From: Christensenella hongkongensis
Lineage (GTDB): Bacteria > Bacillota > Clostridia > Christensenellales > Christensenellaceae
Direction: 5' to 3'
Assembly: GCF_000981035.1 (NCBI RefSeq)
Contig: NZ_LAYJ01000112.1
Coordinates: 53,985-117,984, forward strand
Length of the DNA stretch: 64,000 nt
The notes beneath the pieces are model-generated. The model saw only the letters and a program-made list of their open reading frames with translations, was not told the DNA's origin and ran no database searches. This document shows, in pieces, positions 52,440-61,807 of this stretch; the stretch's first letter is position 1; each line of letters begins with the position of its first letter. The translations under genes were made by a program, and so were the position numbers.

Positions 52440-54821
52440 TTAATTTGATTTTATTTTTCTTTTTTTTCGTTTGCGGTATGCGGAGAAGAAGGCAAACGCG
52501 CCCATAAAAAGCTGCCCGTTTACCACCATAAGCACGCCGCGGGCCATACCATAGGTAAAAAAACCGCCTGACATGGACACCAGTGTTCGCATTGGGTTTT
52601 CCTCCAATAGCTGGAGCATAATCTGGTAACTGTTGTAATTGCCCGGCTCCAGATGCTTGAGGACAAAGCTGCGTATAAAACGGTGGATCGCCCTGCCGAT
52701 TGCCACAGAATCAAAGTCGGAGAGGGTAGCGTTAATGGTGAAGGGCCGCTTTTTGAATGTGACCTGCGGTATTTTGTCAAACAATGCGTAAAATTTTACC
52801 GCGTCCCAGTGGCCGTCCGTGCTTACGGGATATGACGGCGCAGCCTGTCCGCCGTCGATGCTGACCATTGCCCCCAGCCGTAAATCCTGAGAGGAGGCGC
52901 CGATCAGGATATGGGCGTCTTCCTGTAGTTTCCAGCCGCCGTTGCTGTAAAAGGAAAAATCTTTATCTGTAAGCGTAAAAGACACTTGCTTGCTTTCGCC
53001 CGGCTGTAACCACACTTTCTCGAAGCCGCACAACCGTTTTACCGGGGAGGAATCTTCCTTGCAATAGCATTGTACGATTTCCGCGCCCGGAGCGCTGCCG
53101 GTGTTTTGAACCTGCACGCTTACTGTCAATGTTTGCCCGGCTGTGAATGTGCCGGATGAAACCTGCAGGCCGGAGTAGGAAAAGGTGGTATAGGAAAGGC
53201 CAAAACCAAACGGAAACAATACTTCCTTTTCCGCCGCATCGTAGTAACGGTATCCGACATAAATACTTTCGCGGTATTCTACATTATGGCGGTCGTCTGA
53301 AAAGAAACGGTAGGACGGGTTATCGGAAACCAGAAGCGGATAGCTTTCGGCTAGCTTACCACATGGATTTGCTGCGCCAGTGAGGAGCATTGCGGTTGCG
53401 GATGCGCCTGCTTCACCGCCAAGATAGCAGTGCAGGAGCGCGCTCACAGCGGAAAGCCATGGCATCTCGACAGGGGCGCCGCCATGCAGGACGACTACGA
53501 CCGGCTTTATCTTTGAAATGCGTTCAATGAGGTCGATCTGGTTTTGCGGGATGTGCATATGCGTGCGGTCGATCCCTTCCATTTCATAACGCGAAGGAAG
53601 TCCCGCGAGGATTATTGCCACATCCGCACCGGAAACGGTTTCTTCCGCGGCGAGCGCAAGCGTTTCATCGATTTCATCCGTATCCAGCGGGAAGCCTTTT
53701 GCATAGGTGAAATCGATTCCGTATTTGGGAAATTCCTCCAGAGCAGTTTCAAGGCGCGCAGGGTTGATCATAGAACTGCCTGCGCCCTGATAACGTGGAT
53801 TTTCTGCAAACTCTCCAATGAGCGCTACTTTGGTTCCGGCTTTAAGAGGCAGGACGCCACACTCGTTTTTCAGAAGGACTGCGCTTTGCGCCGCTGCCTC
53901 GCGCGCAAGGTCGTGGTTTTTTTCCATATTACATTCAAATGGAAGGCTGCTGTTTTCTTCGCAGCGGAAAACAAAGGAAAGAATGCGCCGTACGCAGGCA
54001 TCGAGGGCATCCTCGCTTAAGTTGCCGTTTTGCACATTGCGTATGATGCGCTCTGTGTTTTCTTCGCCGGAGTAAGGCATTTCAAGGTCCATGCCGGCTG
54101 CGATACCGTTTTCGCGGTTATAGCATGCGCCCCAGTCGGAAACGACAATGCCGTCGTAGCCCCATTCTTTGCGTAAAATGCCGTCGATCAATTCTTTTGT
54201 TTCGCCGCAGTAGCTGCCATTGAGCATATTATAGGAACTCATCACGGCATAAGGATGCGCCTTTTTAACGGCCCGTTCAAAGCCGGAAAGATAAATTTCC
54301 CGCAAGGCGCGCTCATCCACGATGGAATTGGAAACCATGCGGAAGTATTCGCGGTTGTTTGCGGCAAAATGCTTGACGCAAGCGCCCGTACCGGTGCTCT
54401 GGATGCCTTCGATCATAGCGGCGCCAAGCTCTCCTGAAAGCACAGGATCCTCTGAAAAATATTCGAAATTCCTTCCGCACAGCGGGGAACGCTTGATATT
54501 GATGCCGGGGCCCAAAACCATGGAAATGTTTTCCTTGCGCGCCTCGCTGCCCAGTGCCGCGCCCAGACGGTATAAAAGGCCTTTATCCCAGGAACAGGCT
54601 GTCGTCGCGGCGGCAGGAAAGCATGTCGCGGGTACCGAGGTTTCCAGCATAGCTGTGCTTTCGTCGTATTGCTTACGCAGACCGTGCGGGCCGTCGGTCA
54701 TCAGGATTTGCGGAATACCGTATTCCCGGATGGGGAACGTATTCCAGGCGTCCAGGCCCGAGCAGAGATCCGCTTTTTGCTCCAGTGAAAGCGTGGAAAG
54801 GATCGTTTCGATTTTATCCAT
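52440..54821 (-). CDS. GH3 beta-glucosidase-like glycoside hydrolase with C-terminal membrane-like tail
   Basis: Glycoside hydrolase family 3, 793 residues. The N-terminal barrel has DGPHGLRKQ and the nucleophile Asp229 in GIVVSDWGACYN; the second domain (AVLLKNECGVLPL, VALIGEFAENPRYQGAGSSMI, VAIILAGLPSRYEMEGIDR) and a fibronectin-III-like C-terminal domain (VQNTGSAPGAEIVQCY) follow. There is no signal peptide, so the enzyme is cytosolic or not secreted by Sec. The last 80 residues are unusual: hydrophobic helices (LVSMSGGFFTYGMARGVLMV, GQLFMGAFAFF) end in a strongly basic tail RKRKKRKIKSN, which could anchor it to the inner face of the membrane. The start is ATG with a weak ribosome site (GAGG). 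Confidence 0.88.
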   Translation of the reverse strand: MDKIETILSTLSLEQKADLCSGLDAWNTFPIREYGIPQILMTDGPHGLRKQYDESTAMLETSVPATCFPAAATTACSWDKGLLYRLGAALGSEARKENISMVLGPGINIKRSPLCGRNFEYFSEDPVLSGELGAAMIEGIQSTGTGACVKHFAANNREYFRMVSNSIVDERALREIYLSGFERAVKKAHPYAVMSSYNMLNGSYCGETKELIDGILRKEWGYDGIVVSDWGACYNRENGIAAGMDLEMPYSGEENTERIIRNVQNGNLSEDALDACVRRILSFVFRCEENSSLPFECNMEKNHDLAREAAAQSAVLLKNECGVLPLKAGTKVALIGEFAENPRYQGAGSSMINPARLETALEEFPKYGIDFTYAKGFPLDTDEIDETLALAAEETVSGADVAIILAGLPSRYEMEGIDRTHMHIPQNQIDLIERISKIKPVVVVLHGGAPVEMPWLSAVSALLHCYLGGEAGASATAMLLTGAANPCGKLAESYPLLVSDNPSYRFFSDDRHNVEYRESIYVGYRYYDAAEKEVLFPFGFGLSYTTFSYSGLQVSSGTFTAGQTLTVSVQVQNTGSAPGAEIVQCYCKEDSSPVKRLCGFEKVWLQPGESKQVSFTLTDKDFSFYSNGGWKLQEDAHILIGASSQDLRLGAMVSIDGGQAAPSYPVSTDGHWDAVKFYALFDKIPQVTFKKRPFTINATLSDFDSVAIGRAIHRFIRSFVLKHLEPGNYNSYQIMLQLLEENPMRTLVSMSGGFFTYGMARGVLMVVNGQLFMGAFAFFSAYRKRKKRKIKSN

Positions 54822-54865
54822 AGAAAATACCTCATAAAAGACAGATGTGATTTTAATGATACCTT

Positions 54866-54897
54866 ATTATTATAACATATTATTATAACATAAACAA
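54866..54897 (-). promoter_or_regulatory. GH3 promoter with duplicated -10 element
   Basis: On the minus strand TTGTTT (54892-54897), 17-base spacer, TATAAT (54869-54874). The -10 block ATGTTATAATAAT is present twice in perfect tandem (54866-54878 and 54879-54891), so two TATAAT boxes lie 13 bases apart. Confidence 0.6.
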
Positions 54898-55028
54898 AGT
54901 AACGGAAAACATTTGTAATCATTTGAATCGAAATGAGAAAATTCCGGGCTAAGAAGATTAAAATTAATGGATTCCAGGAAAAAAATTTGTGTTTAGACTG
55001 GGAAAAACGGGTATATATTACGAAAGTA

Positions 55029-55045
55029 TTAAGAAATAGTTAAGA
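55029..55045 (+). promoter_or_regulatory. Direct-repeat box, OmpR/PhoP-family type
   Basis: TTAAGA-N5-TTAAGA, an 11-bp-spaced direct repeat just upstream of the -35 element of the wall-hydrolase gene. Direct repeats of this spacing are bound by OmpR/PhoB-type response regulators (PhoP, WalR) in Gram-positives. A further TTAAAG stands at 55060. Confidence 0.45.
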
Positions 55046-55051
55046 AAATTA

Positions 55052-55080
55052 TGGACATATTAAAGAAATTGTTGTATAAT
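55052..55080 (+). promoter_or_regulatory. Promoter of NlpC/P60 gene
   Basis: TGGACA, 17-base spacer, consensus TATAAT. Leader of about 45 bases before the ATG. The rest of 54822-55126 shows no gene. Confidence 0.7.
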
Positions 55081-55126
55081 CAATTTAAATTCGCGGAAGC
55101 GAAAAGAAAAGGAGATAAAAGAGACC

Positions 55127-56581
55127 ATGATTAAGCCTTTTGGGAAACACAAAACGTCTGTGAGAGCCAGACGTAACAACGACGTTTCCTCAAATACACA
55201 AAAGACTTCACGTGCGGTCGTGCGTTACCGCACCAGACAGAAGAAACGTCTGTTCACAGTTATAACGATTGTAGTGGCGTCGGTGATGGTGCCGATCATG
55301 ATTGCATCAGCAGCAAACGGAAATATGGGCGTAACGCCGGCCGAGCCTGCAGCGCAGGTACAGCAGGCGGAAGCGAGCCCTTCGCCGGAGCCGACAGAAA
55401 AGCCGGCCTTCACCGAGAAAACACAAGCGGCGCAGCCTTCACAGGACACATCCTCCGTTACGGCGGTAGGTGAAACGGCAGGTGCGCCGGAGCAGGCTCC
55501 CGCACCGTCCGCCGAAGCGGCGCCTGTTGAAACGGCACCCGTTTATACGACGCTTACAGAGGGAATGACGGACGCATCCGTTCCGGCCCTTCAGCAGAGA
55601 CTGATGGACCTCTACTATATGGGAGTGGATGAGACAACCGATTATTTCGGACCGCAGACCTCGCAGGCAATCAGGTATTTCCAGCGCAAGCACGGCCTCA
55701 CCGTGGATGGCGCAGCAGGACCGGAAACGCAGGCATTGCTGTTCTCCGACCAGGCGAAGGAATACACCATGGCGCTTGGCGCTGACGGCGCTGACGTTTG
55801 GAATTTGCAGGAAAGACTGCAGGAGCTTGGTTATTCGGTAGACGTAACGGGTTACTTCGGAACGGATACGGAAAAAGCGGTAAAATATTTCCAGAGAATG
55901 AGCGGCCTTACTGAGGACGGCAGCGTTGGCCATATGACCGAAGAGCTGATTTATTCCAGCTCGGCTGAAAAATCTTTGGAATATGAAGAACAATTAAAGG
56001 CAGAGCAGGAAAAGAAGGCCGCGGAAGAACAAAAGGCGGCAGAAGAGCAGAAGAAGGCTGAAGACGATAAGAAAGAATCTGAAAGCAGCAGCTCCTCCGA
56101 TAAAAAAGAGGAAAGCAGCAGTTCTTCTTCAAGCAGCAGCAACAGCGGCGGCAGCTCCTCCGGCAGCGAGAGCTCCAAAGAGGAAAGCTCCGGCGGCTCA
56201 GGCACCTCGTATGAGCAGGATGCAGGTTCTGTAGAGGCGTTCATCGCAGTTGCAGAGGCACAGCTTGGCAAGCCGTATGTGCTTGGCGGCAAAGGCCCGA
56301 ATTCGTTTGACTGCTCAGGGCTGATCTACTATGCGCTGAGGGAAAGCGGCAACAACATCGGATATATGACGTCCGGTGGCTGGAGAAACGCCGACTACCC
56401 GACAATCACAGACCAAAGCGACCTGCAGAGGGGCGACATTATCTGCATGAATGGTCACGTGGCGATTTATCTTGGCGGCGGACGCGTGCTTGACGCCTCC
56501 AGCAGCCAGAACGCGATGGTGGAAAGAGACTTTGGCTCATGGTTCCAGAATGGATTCATCTGCGCGAAGAGACCTCTTTAA
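55127..56581 (+). CDS. Secreted NlpC/P60 peptidoglycan hydrolase with two peptidoglycan-binding domains
   Basis: Cell-wall hydrolase of 484 residues. A long basic N-terminus precedes the export signal/anchor (LFTVITIVVASVMVPIMIASA, about 43-63). Next are a Pro/Glu/Ala-rich spacer, two PG_binding_1 domains (LTEGMTDASVPALQQRLMDLYY and ADVWNLQERLQELGYSVDVTG), a Lys/Glu coiled-coil stretch, a Ser-rich linker, and the catalytic NlpC/P60 domain with Cys396 in NSFDCSGLIYYAL and His444 in MNGHVAIYLGGG. It likely cuts the D-gamma-glutamyl-diamino acid bond of stem peptides outside the cell. The TTAAGA repeats upstream fit control by a wall-stress response regulator. Confidence 0.92.
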   Translation: MIKPFGKHKTSVRARRNNDVSSNTQKTSRAVVRYRTRQKKRLFTVITIVVASVMVPIMIASAANGNMGVTPAEPAAQVQQAEASPSPEPTEKPAFTEKTQAAQPSQDTSSVTAVGETAGAPEQAPAPSAEAAPVETAPVYTTLTEGMTDASVPALQQRLMDLYYMGVDETTDYFGPQTSQAIRYFQRKHGLTVDGAAGPETQALLFSDQAKEYTMALGADGADVWNLQERLQELGYSVDVTGYFGTDTEKAVKYFQRMSGLTEDGSVGHMTEELIYSSSAEKSLEYEEQLKAEQEKKAAEEQKAAEEQKKAEDDKKESESSSSSDKKEESSSSSSSSSNSGGSSSGSESSKEESSGGSGTSYEQDAGSVEAFIAVAEAQLGKPYVLGGKGPNSFDCSGLIYYALRESGNNIGYMTSGGWRNADYPTITDQSDLQRGDIICMNGHVAIYLGGGRVLDASSSQNAMVERDFGSWFQNGFICAKRPL

Positions 56582-56600
56582 AACCGGCAGACAGTAACAG

Positions 56601-56634
56601 AAAAGGCGGTATCAGAATTGATACCGCCTTTTTT
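56601..56634 (+). terminator. Terminator after NlpC/P60 gene
   Basis: AAAAGGCGGTATCA / TGATACCGCCTTTTTT perfect stem. Confidence 0.9.
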
Positions 56635-56817
56635 ATCATATGCTTTCTTTTATTCATGTTGTGTTCATTTTGACAGATTAGAATAAAGTAGTAAAATAAT
56701 CGTGACTGTTCAAATGAAGAAAGGCATGAGAACGAAAAAAGTCATGCGGATTCCCTGCGAAATACAGTTGTAAAGTGGTGGATTTGAGTATATTATATAT
56801 AGTAGGGAAAAGTCCAT

Positions 56818-58215
56818 ATGGAGAAGCGAGTAAGGGAATTTGTAACAGAAAACGAGTTATTAATGCCAGAGCAGACAATAGGCGCCGCCGTTTCCGGCGG
56901 ACCGGACTCTATGGCGCTGCTGCACTGCTTATGTTCTCTTGCGCCGCTTTTTTCTTGTTCTGTGGCCTGCGTGCACTTTGAGCATGGCATACGGGGGCAG
57001 GAATCGCTCGACGATGCAGATTTTGTGGAAAAGTGGTGCGGACAGCACAATATTCCTTTCTACATGGGTGCGGCGGACGTACCGGCGCTTGCGCAGGAAT
57101 GGGGCGTAAGTAAGGAGACGGCGGCCAAACGCGCGCGCGAAGCGTTTTTCCTGAGTCTCGTAGAGAACGGGGAAGTGGACGTGATCGCAACCGGCCACCA
57201 TATGGACGACAACGCGGAAAGCGTGCTGATGCACATTTTGCGCGGCAGCGGGACGGATGGCCTGAAAGGCATCCATGCCAAAAGGGATTTTTTGGTCAGG
57301 CCGCTTTTGTGCGTTACGCACGAAGAGATACTGGAGTATCTTTTAAAGCATGACATCAGCTTTGTGGAGGACAGGACCAACCGGGACACCGAGCATACGC
57401 GCAATTATGTGCGGAATGTGTTGCTTCCGCAGATCAGGGAACGGATCAACCCGGATGCGGCGGGGGCGCTCAACCGCCTGAGCCAGATCGCGGAGGATGA
57501 TTCGGATTTCATCTTTGCACAGGCAAAGGAGGCTTATAAATCATGCGCATCCAAAAAGGACGACAAGGTGATTATAGACCTTGAAACCTTTCTGGGGCTT
57601 GCGCCCGCAGTGGAATATCGTATTTTGAAGCTTGCGTGCGCGGGGCTGCACATTACGCAGGACATCGAGAACGTCCACATCCGCTCTGTGATGCGGCTTG
57701 CCAAAAGCGGCAGGACGGGCACGCGCGTCAATCTTTCGAACGATTTGTGCGCGGAGGTGGAGTACGGACTGCTGGTAATACGGTTTTCGGCGCGCAGGGT
57801 TAATTACGAATTTCGTCAGGAGTTTGACCTGTTTGCCAAAAACGAGCTGCCGGACGGCAGCGAGATGGTGTGCCGGATCGTAGACCACTGCGATTTTGAA
57901 AACGAAGACGAGTTTACCGCTTATCTGGACGCGGACAGGCTGCCCGGGCGCATCACGGTACGCACGCGGTATGCGGGGGATATGATCCATCCGCTCGGAA
58001 GCGGCGGCACCAAAAAGCTTAAGGATTATTTTATCGATAAAAAGCTGCCGCGCGAAGCACGGGAAAAAACGCCGTTGCTTGCTGACGGGAACCGCATTTT
58101 ATGGGCGGTGGGCCTCACGATCAGCGACGACGTAAAGGTGACGGAGCGGACAGAAAAAATATGGCAGATCAAGTATTATAAAAAACAGGGGGAAGAATCA
58201 TGCAGCACTACGTAG
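56818..58215 (+). CDS. tilS: tRNA(Ile)-lysidine synthetase
   Basis: Essential enzyme that converts the wobble C34 of tRNA-Ile (CAU) to lysidine, using ATP and lysine. The 465-residue protein has the PP-loop SGGPDS at 26-31, ATGHHMDDNAESVLMHILRGSG, and the C-terminal TilS domain (VRTRYAGDMIHPLGSGGTKKLKDYFIDKKLPR). The order tilS-hpt-ftsH is classical in Firmicutes. It overlaps hpt by 16 bases. The ribosome site is weak. Confidence 0.95.
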   Translation: MEKRVREFVTENELLMPEQTIGAAVSGGPDSMALLHCLCSLAPLFSCSVACVHFEHGIRGQESLDDADFVEKWCGQHNIPFYMGAADVPALAQEWGVSKETAAKRAREAFFLSLVENGEVDVIATGHHMDDNAESVLMHILRGSGTDGLKGIHAKRDFLVRPLLCVTHEEILEYLLKHDISFVEDRTNRDTEHTRNYVRNVLLPQIRERINPDAAGALNRLSQIAEDDSDFIFAQAKEAYKSCASKKDDKVIIDLETFLGLAPAVEYRILKLACAGLHITQDIENVHIRSVMRLAKSGRTGTRVNLSNDLCAEVEYGLLVIRFSARRVNYEFRQEFDLFAKNELPDGSEMVCRIVDHCDFENEDEFTAYLDADRLPGRITVRTRYAGDMIHPLGSGGTKKLKDYFIDKKLPREAREKTPLLADGNRILWAVGLTISDDVKVTERTEKIWQIKYYKKQGEESCSTT

Positions 58216-58748
58216 AAAAAGATATCGAGAAGATATTGCTTTCGAAGGAGCAGATCGAAAAAAGAGTGGCGGAAATGGGAGAGCAAATCTCCAAAGATTA
58301 CGAAGGGAAAGACCTTATCGCGGTGGCGATCCTTCGGGGGAGCGTTATTTTTTTCTCAGACCTGATGCGGCATATTTCCATTCCGATGGCGATCGACTTC
58401 ATGGCAGTTTCAAGCTATGGCTCGGGCAGCGAAACATCCGGCAGCGCGCATATCAAATTCGATATGCAGGAGGACATCAGCGGCAAGCATCTTTTGATTG
58501 TGGAGGATATTATCGATTCGGGCGTTACGCTTTCAAACCTGAAGGAAATGCTCAAAGGAAGAACGCCTGAAAGCATCGAGATGTGCTGTTTGCTCAATAA
58601 GCCGGACCGCCGGAAGGTAGAAGTGCCTGTGAAATACATCGGATTTGATATTCCAGACGAATTTGTGGTAGGGTACGGGCTCGATTACGCGTCGAAATAC
58701 AGGAATTACGATTGCGTGGGAGTCCTGAAACGCGAAATATACGAATAA
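58200..58748 (+). CDS. hpt: Hypoxanthine (guanine) phosphoribosyltransferase
   Basis: Purine salvage enzyme of 182 residues, which makes IMP or GMP from PRPP and base. The PRPP motif LLIVEDIIDSGVTLSNL is exact, and the flexible loop MAVSSYGSGSETSG is present; DRRKVEVPVKYIGFDIPDEFVVGYGLDY is the purine-binding end. It starts inside the tilS end (ATG at 58200), and both are probably co-transcribed with ftsH. Confidence 0.95.
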   Translation: MQHYVEKDIEKILLSKEQIEKRVAEMGEQISKDYEGKDLIAVAILRGSVIFFSDLMRHISIPMAIDFMAVSSYGSGSETSGSAHIKFDMQEDISGKHLLIVEDIIDSGVTLSNLKEMLKGRTPESIEMCCLLNKPDRRKVEVPVKYIGFDIPDEFVVGYGLDYASKYRNYDCVGVLKREIYE

Positions 58749-58824
58749 AAACCGTTTATGTTTGAAGGAACGGGAAAAATGGTAAAAATATAAGGACATA
58801 GCCTTATAAGAGGAGGATAGTAAT

Positions 58825-60828
58825 TTGGGCAAATTTTTCAGAGGACCGCTGATTTATATTATCATCATCGTAGTTATTATATTAGCGGCGCAGTTCCTGG
58901 GGAACCCGGGGACAACAACGATTGACGAACTGAAATATACTGAATTCCTGCAGAAGGTGCAGGACGAGGATATTAAGGATATAGCGATACAGGACAGGAA
59001 TATCGTAGGGCGTTACGCAAGCTCGGAGATACCGGACGAGGTATTTCCACAGCAATATGACTTCAGCGCCACGATGCCGACCATTGACCAGTTCAATAAA
59101 GATATCGCGGCGATTACAGGGACCAACAACCCTGAGCAGTATGGCTTTGTACTGAACTATATTCCGACAGCGGAGCCAAACTTCTTTATGCAGTTGCTGC
59201 CATACCTGATACCGATCGTACTGCTGCTGGTGCTGTGGGTGATTATTATGAAGCGCGCGCAGGGCGGCGCGGCAGGCACGGGCGGCGCGATGGCGTTTGG
59301 CAAGAGCAAAGCAAGGATGACGGACGGTGGCGAGACGAACAAGACGTTTGCGGACGTTGCGGGCGCGGACGAAGAAAAGGAAGAGCTCGTCGAGATCGTA
59401 CAATTTTTGAAGAACCCGGCGAGGTTTAAAGAGCTTGGGGCGCGTATTCCAAAGGGAGTCCTTTTGGTGGGCCCTCCGGGCGGTGGTAAAACTTTGCTTG
59501 CAAAGGCGGTTGCTGGCGAGGCGAAGGTACCGTTCTTCTCGATCAGCGGTTCCGATTTTGTGGAAATGTTTGTAGGCGTGGGCGCTTCGCGCGTGCGCGA
59601 CCTGTTTGAAAGCGCGAAGAAGAACGCGCCGTGTATTGTATTTATCGATGAGATCGACGCAGTCGGACGCCAGAGGGGCGCGGGACTGGGCGGCGGTCAC
59701 GACGAACGCGAGCAGACGCTCAACCAGCTGCTTGTCGAGATGGATGGTTTCGAGGTTAACGAAGGGATTATCGTGATGGCGGCGACCAACAGGCGCGACA
59801 TCCTCGATCCGGCGTTGCTGCGTGCGGGACGGTTTGACAGGCAGATCACGGTTAACTACCCTGACGTAAAGGGCAGGGAGGAAATTCTGAAGGTGCACGC
59901 AAAGGGCAAGCCCTTTGAACCTGAGGTTGATTTTAAGGTGATTGCGAGACGCACCCCGGGCTTTATCGGCGCAGATCTTGAAAATGTGCTCAACGAAGCC
60001 GCGATTTTGGCGGCGCGCCGCAGGAAAAAGAAAATCGGCATGAGCGAGATTGAAGAAGCAATCACGCGCGTGATTGCAGGCCCGGAGAAAAAGAGCAGGG
60101 TTATGACGGAGGACGACAGGCGCTGCACGGCATACCATGAGGTAGGCCATGCGATTCTCGCACATGTGCTTCCAAAATGCGATCCGGTTCATGAGGTTTC
60201 GATCATTCCGCGCGGAATGGCGGCTGGCTATACGATGACATTGCCGGAGGAAGACAAGCAGCACGTGTTCAAGAGCAAGCTCATGGATGAAATCACGATG
60301 ATGCTTGGCGGACGGGTTGCGGAGGCGCTGACATTAAAGGATATTTCCACAGGCGCGATCAACGACCTGCAGCGTGCGACGGAAACGGCGAAGGACATGG
60401 TGACCAAATACGGCATGAGCGAAGAGATCGGGCCGGTGTTCCTGGCCTCCGGGCACGAGGTGTTCCTTGGCAAGGATTTCGGACAGTCTCCGGAGTATTC
60501 GGAAAGTACGTCGGCACGCATTGACGCGGAAGTTACCAATATCATGGAAAGCGCATATGCAAATGCGACGGAAATCCTGAGCAAAAACCTGCGTAAACTC
60601 GTCAACATCGGCGAAGTGCTGATGCGCAAGGAAAAGCTGTCTGGCGAGGAATTCCAGCAGCTCTTTGAGGATGCGGTACAGGTTGACGATCCTGACTCAT
60701 GGGAGATCGAAGAGAAAAAGAAGGACGAGGAAAAAGAACCGGAGTGGATTACGCCGCCGGCAGAGCCGACGGACGCGGAAGCGGTGGAAACAATCATCGT
60801 GGAGCCGCCCACGCCGGAAGGGGAATAA
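58825..60828 (+). CDS. ftsH: ATP-dependent zinc metalloprotease FtsH
   Basis: Membrane AAA+ protease of 667 residues. Start TTG at 58825 with AGGAGG 8 bases upstream. Two transmembrane helices ([16 protein letters not shown] near the start and [19 protein letters not shown] around 115-135) flank an extracytoplasmic domain. AAA module: Walker A GPPGGGKT at 216-223 (the usual GPPGTGKT has Thr where this has Gly220), Walker [13 protein letters not shown], second region of homology [19 protein letters not shown]. Protease: HEVGH at 438-442. The acidic C-terminus ([13 protein letters not shown]) is longer than usual. It degrades misfolded and regulatory membrane and soluble proteins. Confidence 0.95.
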   Translation: MGKFFRGPLIYIIIIVVIILAAQFLGNPGTTTIDELKYTEFLQKVQDEDIKDIAIQDRNIVGRYASSEIPDEVFPQQYDFSATMPTIDQFNKDIAAITGTNNPEQYGFVLNYIPTAEPNFFMQLLPYLIPIVLLLVLWVIIMKRAQGGAAGTGGAMAFGKSKARMTDGGETNKTFADVAGADEEKEELVEIVQFLKNPARFKELGARIPKGVLLVGPPGGGKTLLAKAVAGEAKVPFFSISGSDFVEMFVGVGASRVRDLFESAKKNAPCIVFIDEIDAVGRQRGAGLGGGHDEREQTLNQLLVEMDGFEVNEGIIVMAATNRRDILDPALLRAGRFDRQITVNYPDVKGREEILKVHAKGKPFEPEVDFKVIARRTPGFIGADLENVLNEAAILAARRRKKKIGMSEIEEAITRVIAGPEKKSRVMTEDDRRCTAYHEVGHAILAHVLPKCDPVHEVSIIPRGMAAGYTMTLPEEDKQHVFKSKLMDEITMMLGGRVAEALTLKDISTGAINDLQRATETAKDMVTKYGMSEEIGPVFLASGHEVFLGKDFGQSPEYSESTSARIDAEVTNIMESAYANATEILSKNLRKLVNIGEVLMRKEKLSGEEFQQLFEDAVQVDDPDSWEIEEKKKDEEKEPEWITPPAEPTDAEAVETIIVEPPTPEGE

Positions 60829-60844
60829 ATGGTTGGAAAACGAC

Positions 60845-60875
60845 AAAATCAGCGGCAGAAGCGCCGCTGATTTTT
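60845..60875 (+). terminator. Terminator after ftsH
   Basis: AAAATCAGCGGC / GCCGCTGATTTTT stem with a T-run. Confidence 0.9.
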
Positions 60876-60906
60876 CGTCGTTCCAAGGGACGGAAGAGGA
60901 AGAGCA

Positions 60907-61737
60907 ATGATAGACCTACATATACATTCAACAGCTTCAGACGGCACAGATACGCCGGAAACAATCATCACAAAATGCAGTAAGCTGGGGCTGAAGCTGA
61001 CAGCGATTACAGATCATGATACGGTAGACGCACAGCCGGAGGCAATCCGCTGCGCAAAACAGAAAAAGTTGAAATATCTTACGGGAGTGGAGTTTTCTGT
61101 ACGCCATACGGGAGAGCTGCATATCCTCGGCTACGGGATCGATTCCGCGGACAAGGAGCTTGTGGCTATGATGGAAGAGCTTCGTGCGTCCCGTGTGGGC
61201 CGTGTAACTGAGATTATAAAAGCGGTGCAGGCGCACGGCATGAATATATCCTTTGAGGACGTGGAACGTTTTGCAAAAGGAAATACGCTTGGCAGGCCGC
61301 ACGTCGCGCTGGCTTTGATAGAGAAGGGATACGCAAGCGACCTGCAGGATGCGTTTACGCGCTACCTGAATGAGGAAGGCAGCTGTTATGTGCAGCGCAG
61401 GAAGCTCAATCCGCAGCAGGCTGTGGACATGATACGCAAAACGGGAGGAGTTCCGGTTCTCGCGCATCCAAAGTTTGTGAAAACAAACGATATCGAGCAG
61501 CTGATCGTTGAGCTGAAAGATATGGGGCTTATGGGCGTAGAGGCTTATTACCCCGCGCATTCGGAGGCGGATGTGGAGAAGTTTGTGGGCATTGCAAAAA
61601 GGCATGGGCTTATGGTTACGGCGGGCAGCGATTACCATGGCGCGATGCGCCCTTATGCTGCGCTTGCCTGTGAGAAAAGAACAGGACCGTACCTTGAGGA
61701 ATCGCTTGAAATTTTAACCGAAAAATATGCAATATGA
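60907..61737 (+). CDS. PHP-domain phosphoesterase
   Basis: Polymerase-and-histidinol-phosphatase fold protein of 276 residues. DLHIHSTASDGTDTPE, ITDHDTVDA and GVEFSVRHTGELHILGYG near the start, VPVLAHPKF in the middle and TAGSDYHGAM at the end carry the metal-binding His/Asp set. This is the TrpH/YciV type, some of which are 5'-3' RNases or nucleoside-3',5'-bisphosphate phosphatases. The exact substrate is uncertain. AGGAAGAG precedes the ATG. Confidence 0.9.
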   Translation: MIDLHIHSTASDGTDTPETIITKCSKLGLKLTAITDHDTVDAQPEAIRCAKQKKLKYLTGVEFSVRHTGELHILGYGIDSADKELVAMMEELRASRVGRVTEIIKAVQAHGMNISFEDVERFAKGNTLGRPHVALALIEKGYASDLQDAFTRYLNEEGSCYVQRRKLNPQQAVDMIRKTGGVPVLAHPKFVKTNDIEQLIVELKDMGLMGVEAYYPAHSEADVEKFVGIAKRHGLMVTAGSDYHGAMRPYAALACEKRTGPYLEESLEILTEKYAI

Positions 61738-61766
61738 TTGAAAGACACCGGGTTCGGTGCTATAAT
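61738..61766 (+). promoter_or_regulatory. Sigma-A promoter of prs-like gene
   Basis: TTGAAA, 17-base spacer, TATAAT, beginning right after the stop of the PHP gene. Confidence 0.8.
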
Positions 61767-61807
61767 AAATTCTAGAATGACAATAAACAAGGATGGTGTG
61801 GTTTTTT

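Noticed and set aside
58882-60264. Minus-strand reading frame of 460 codons opposite ftsH
   Set aside because: Arg/His-rich, no motif, no ribosome site; a shadow of the ftsH coding strand.
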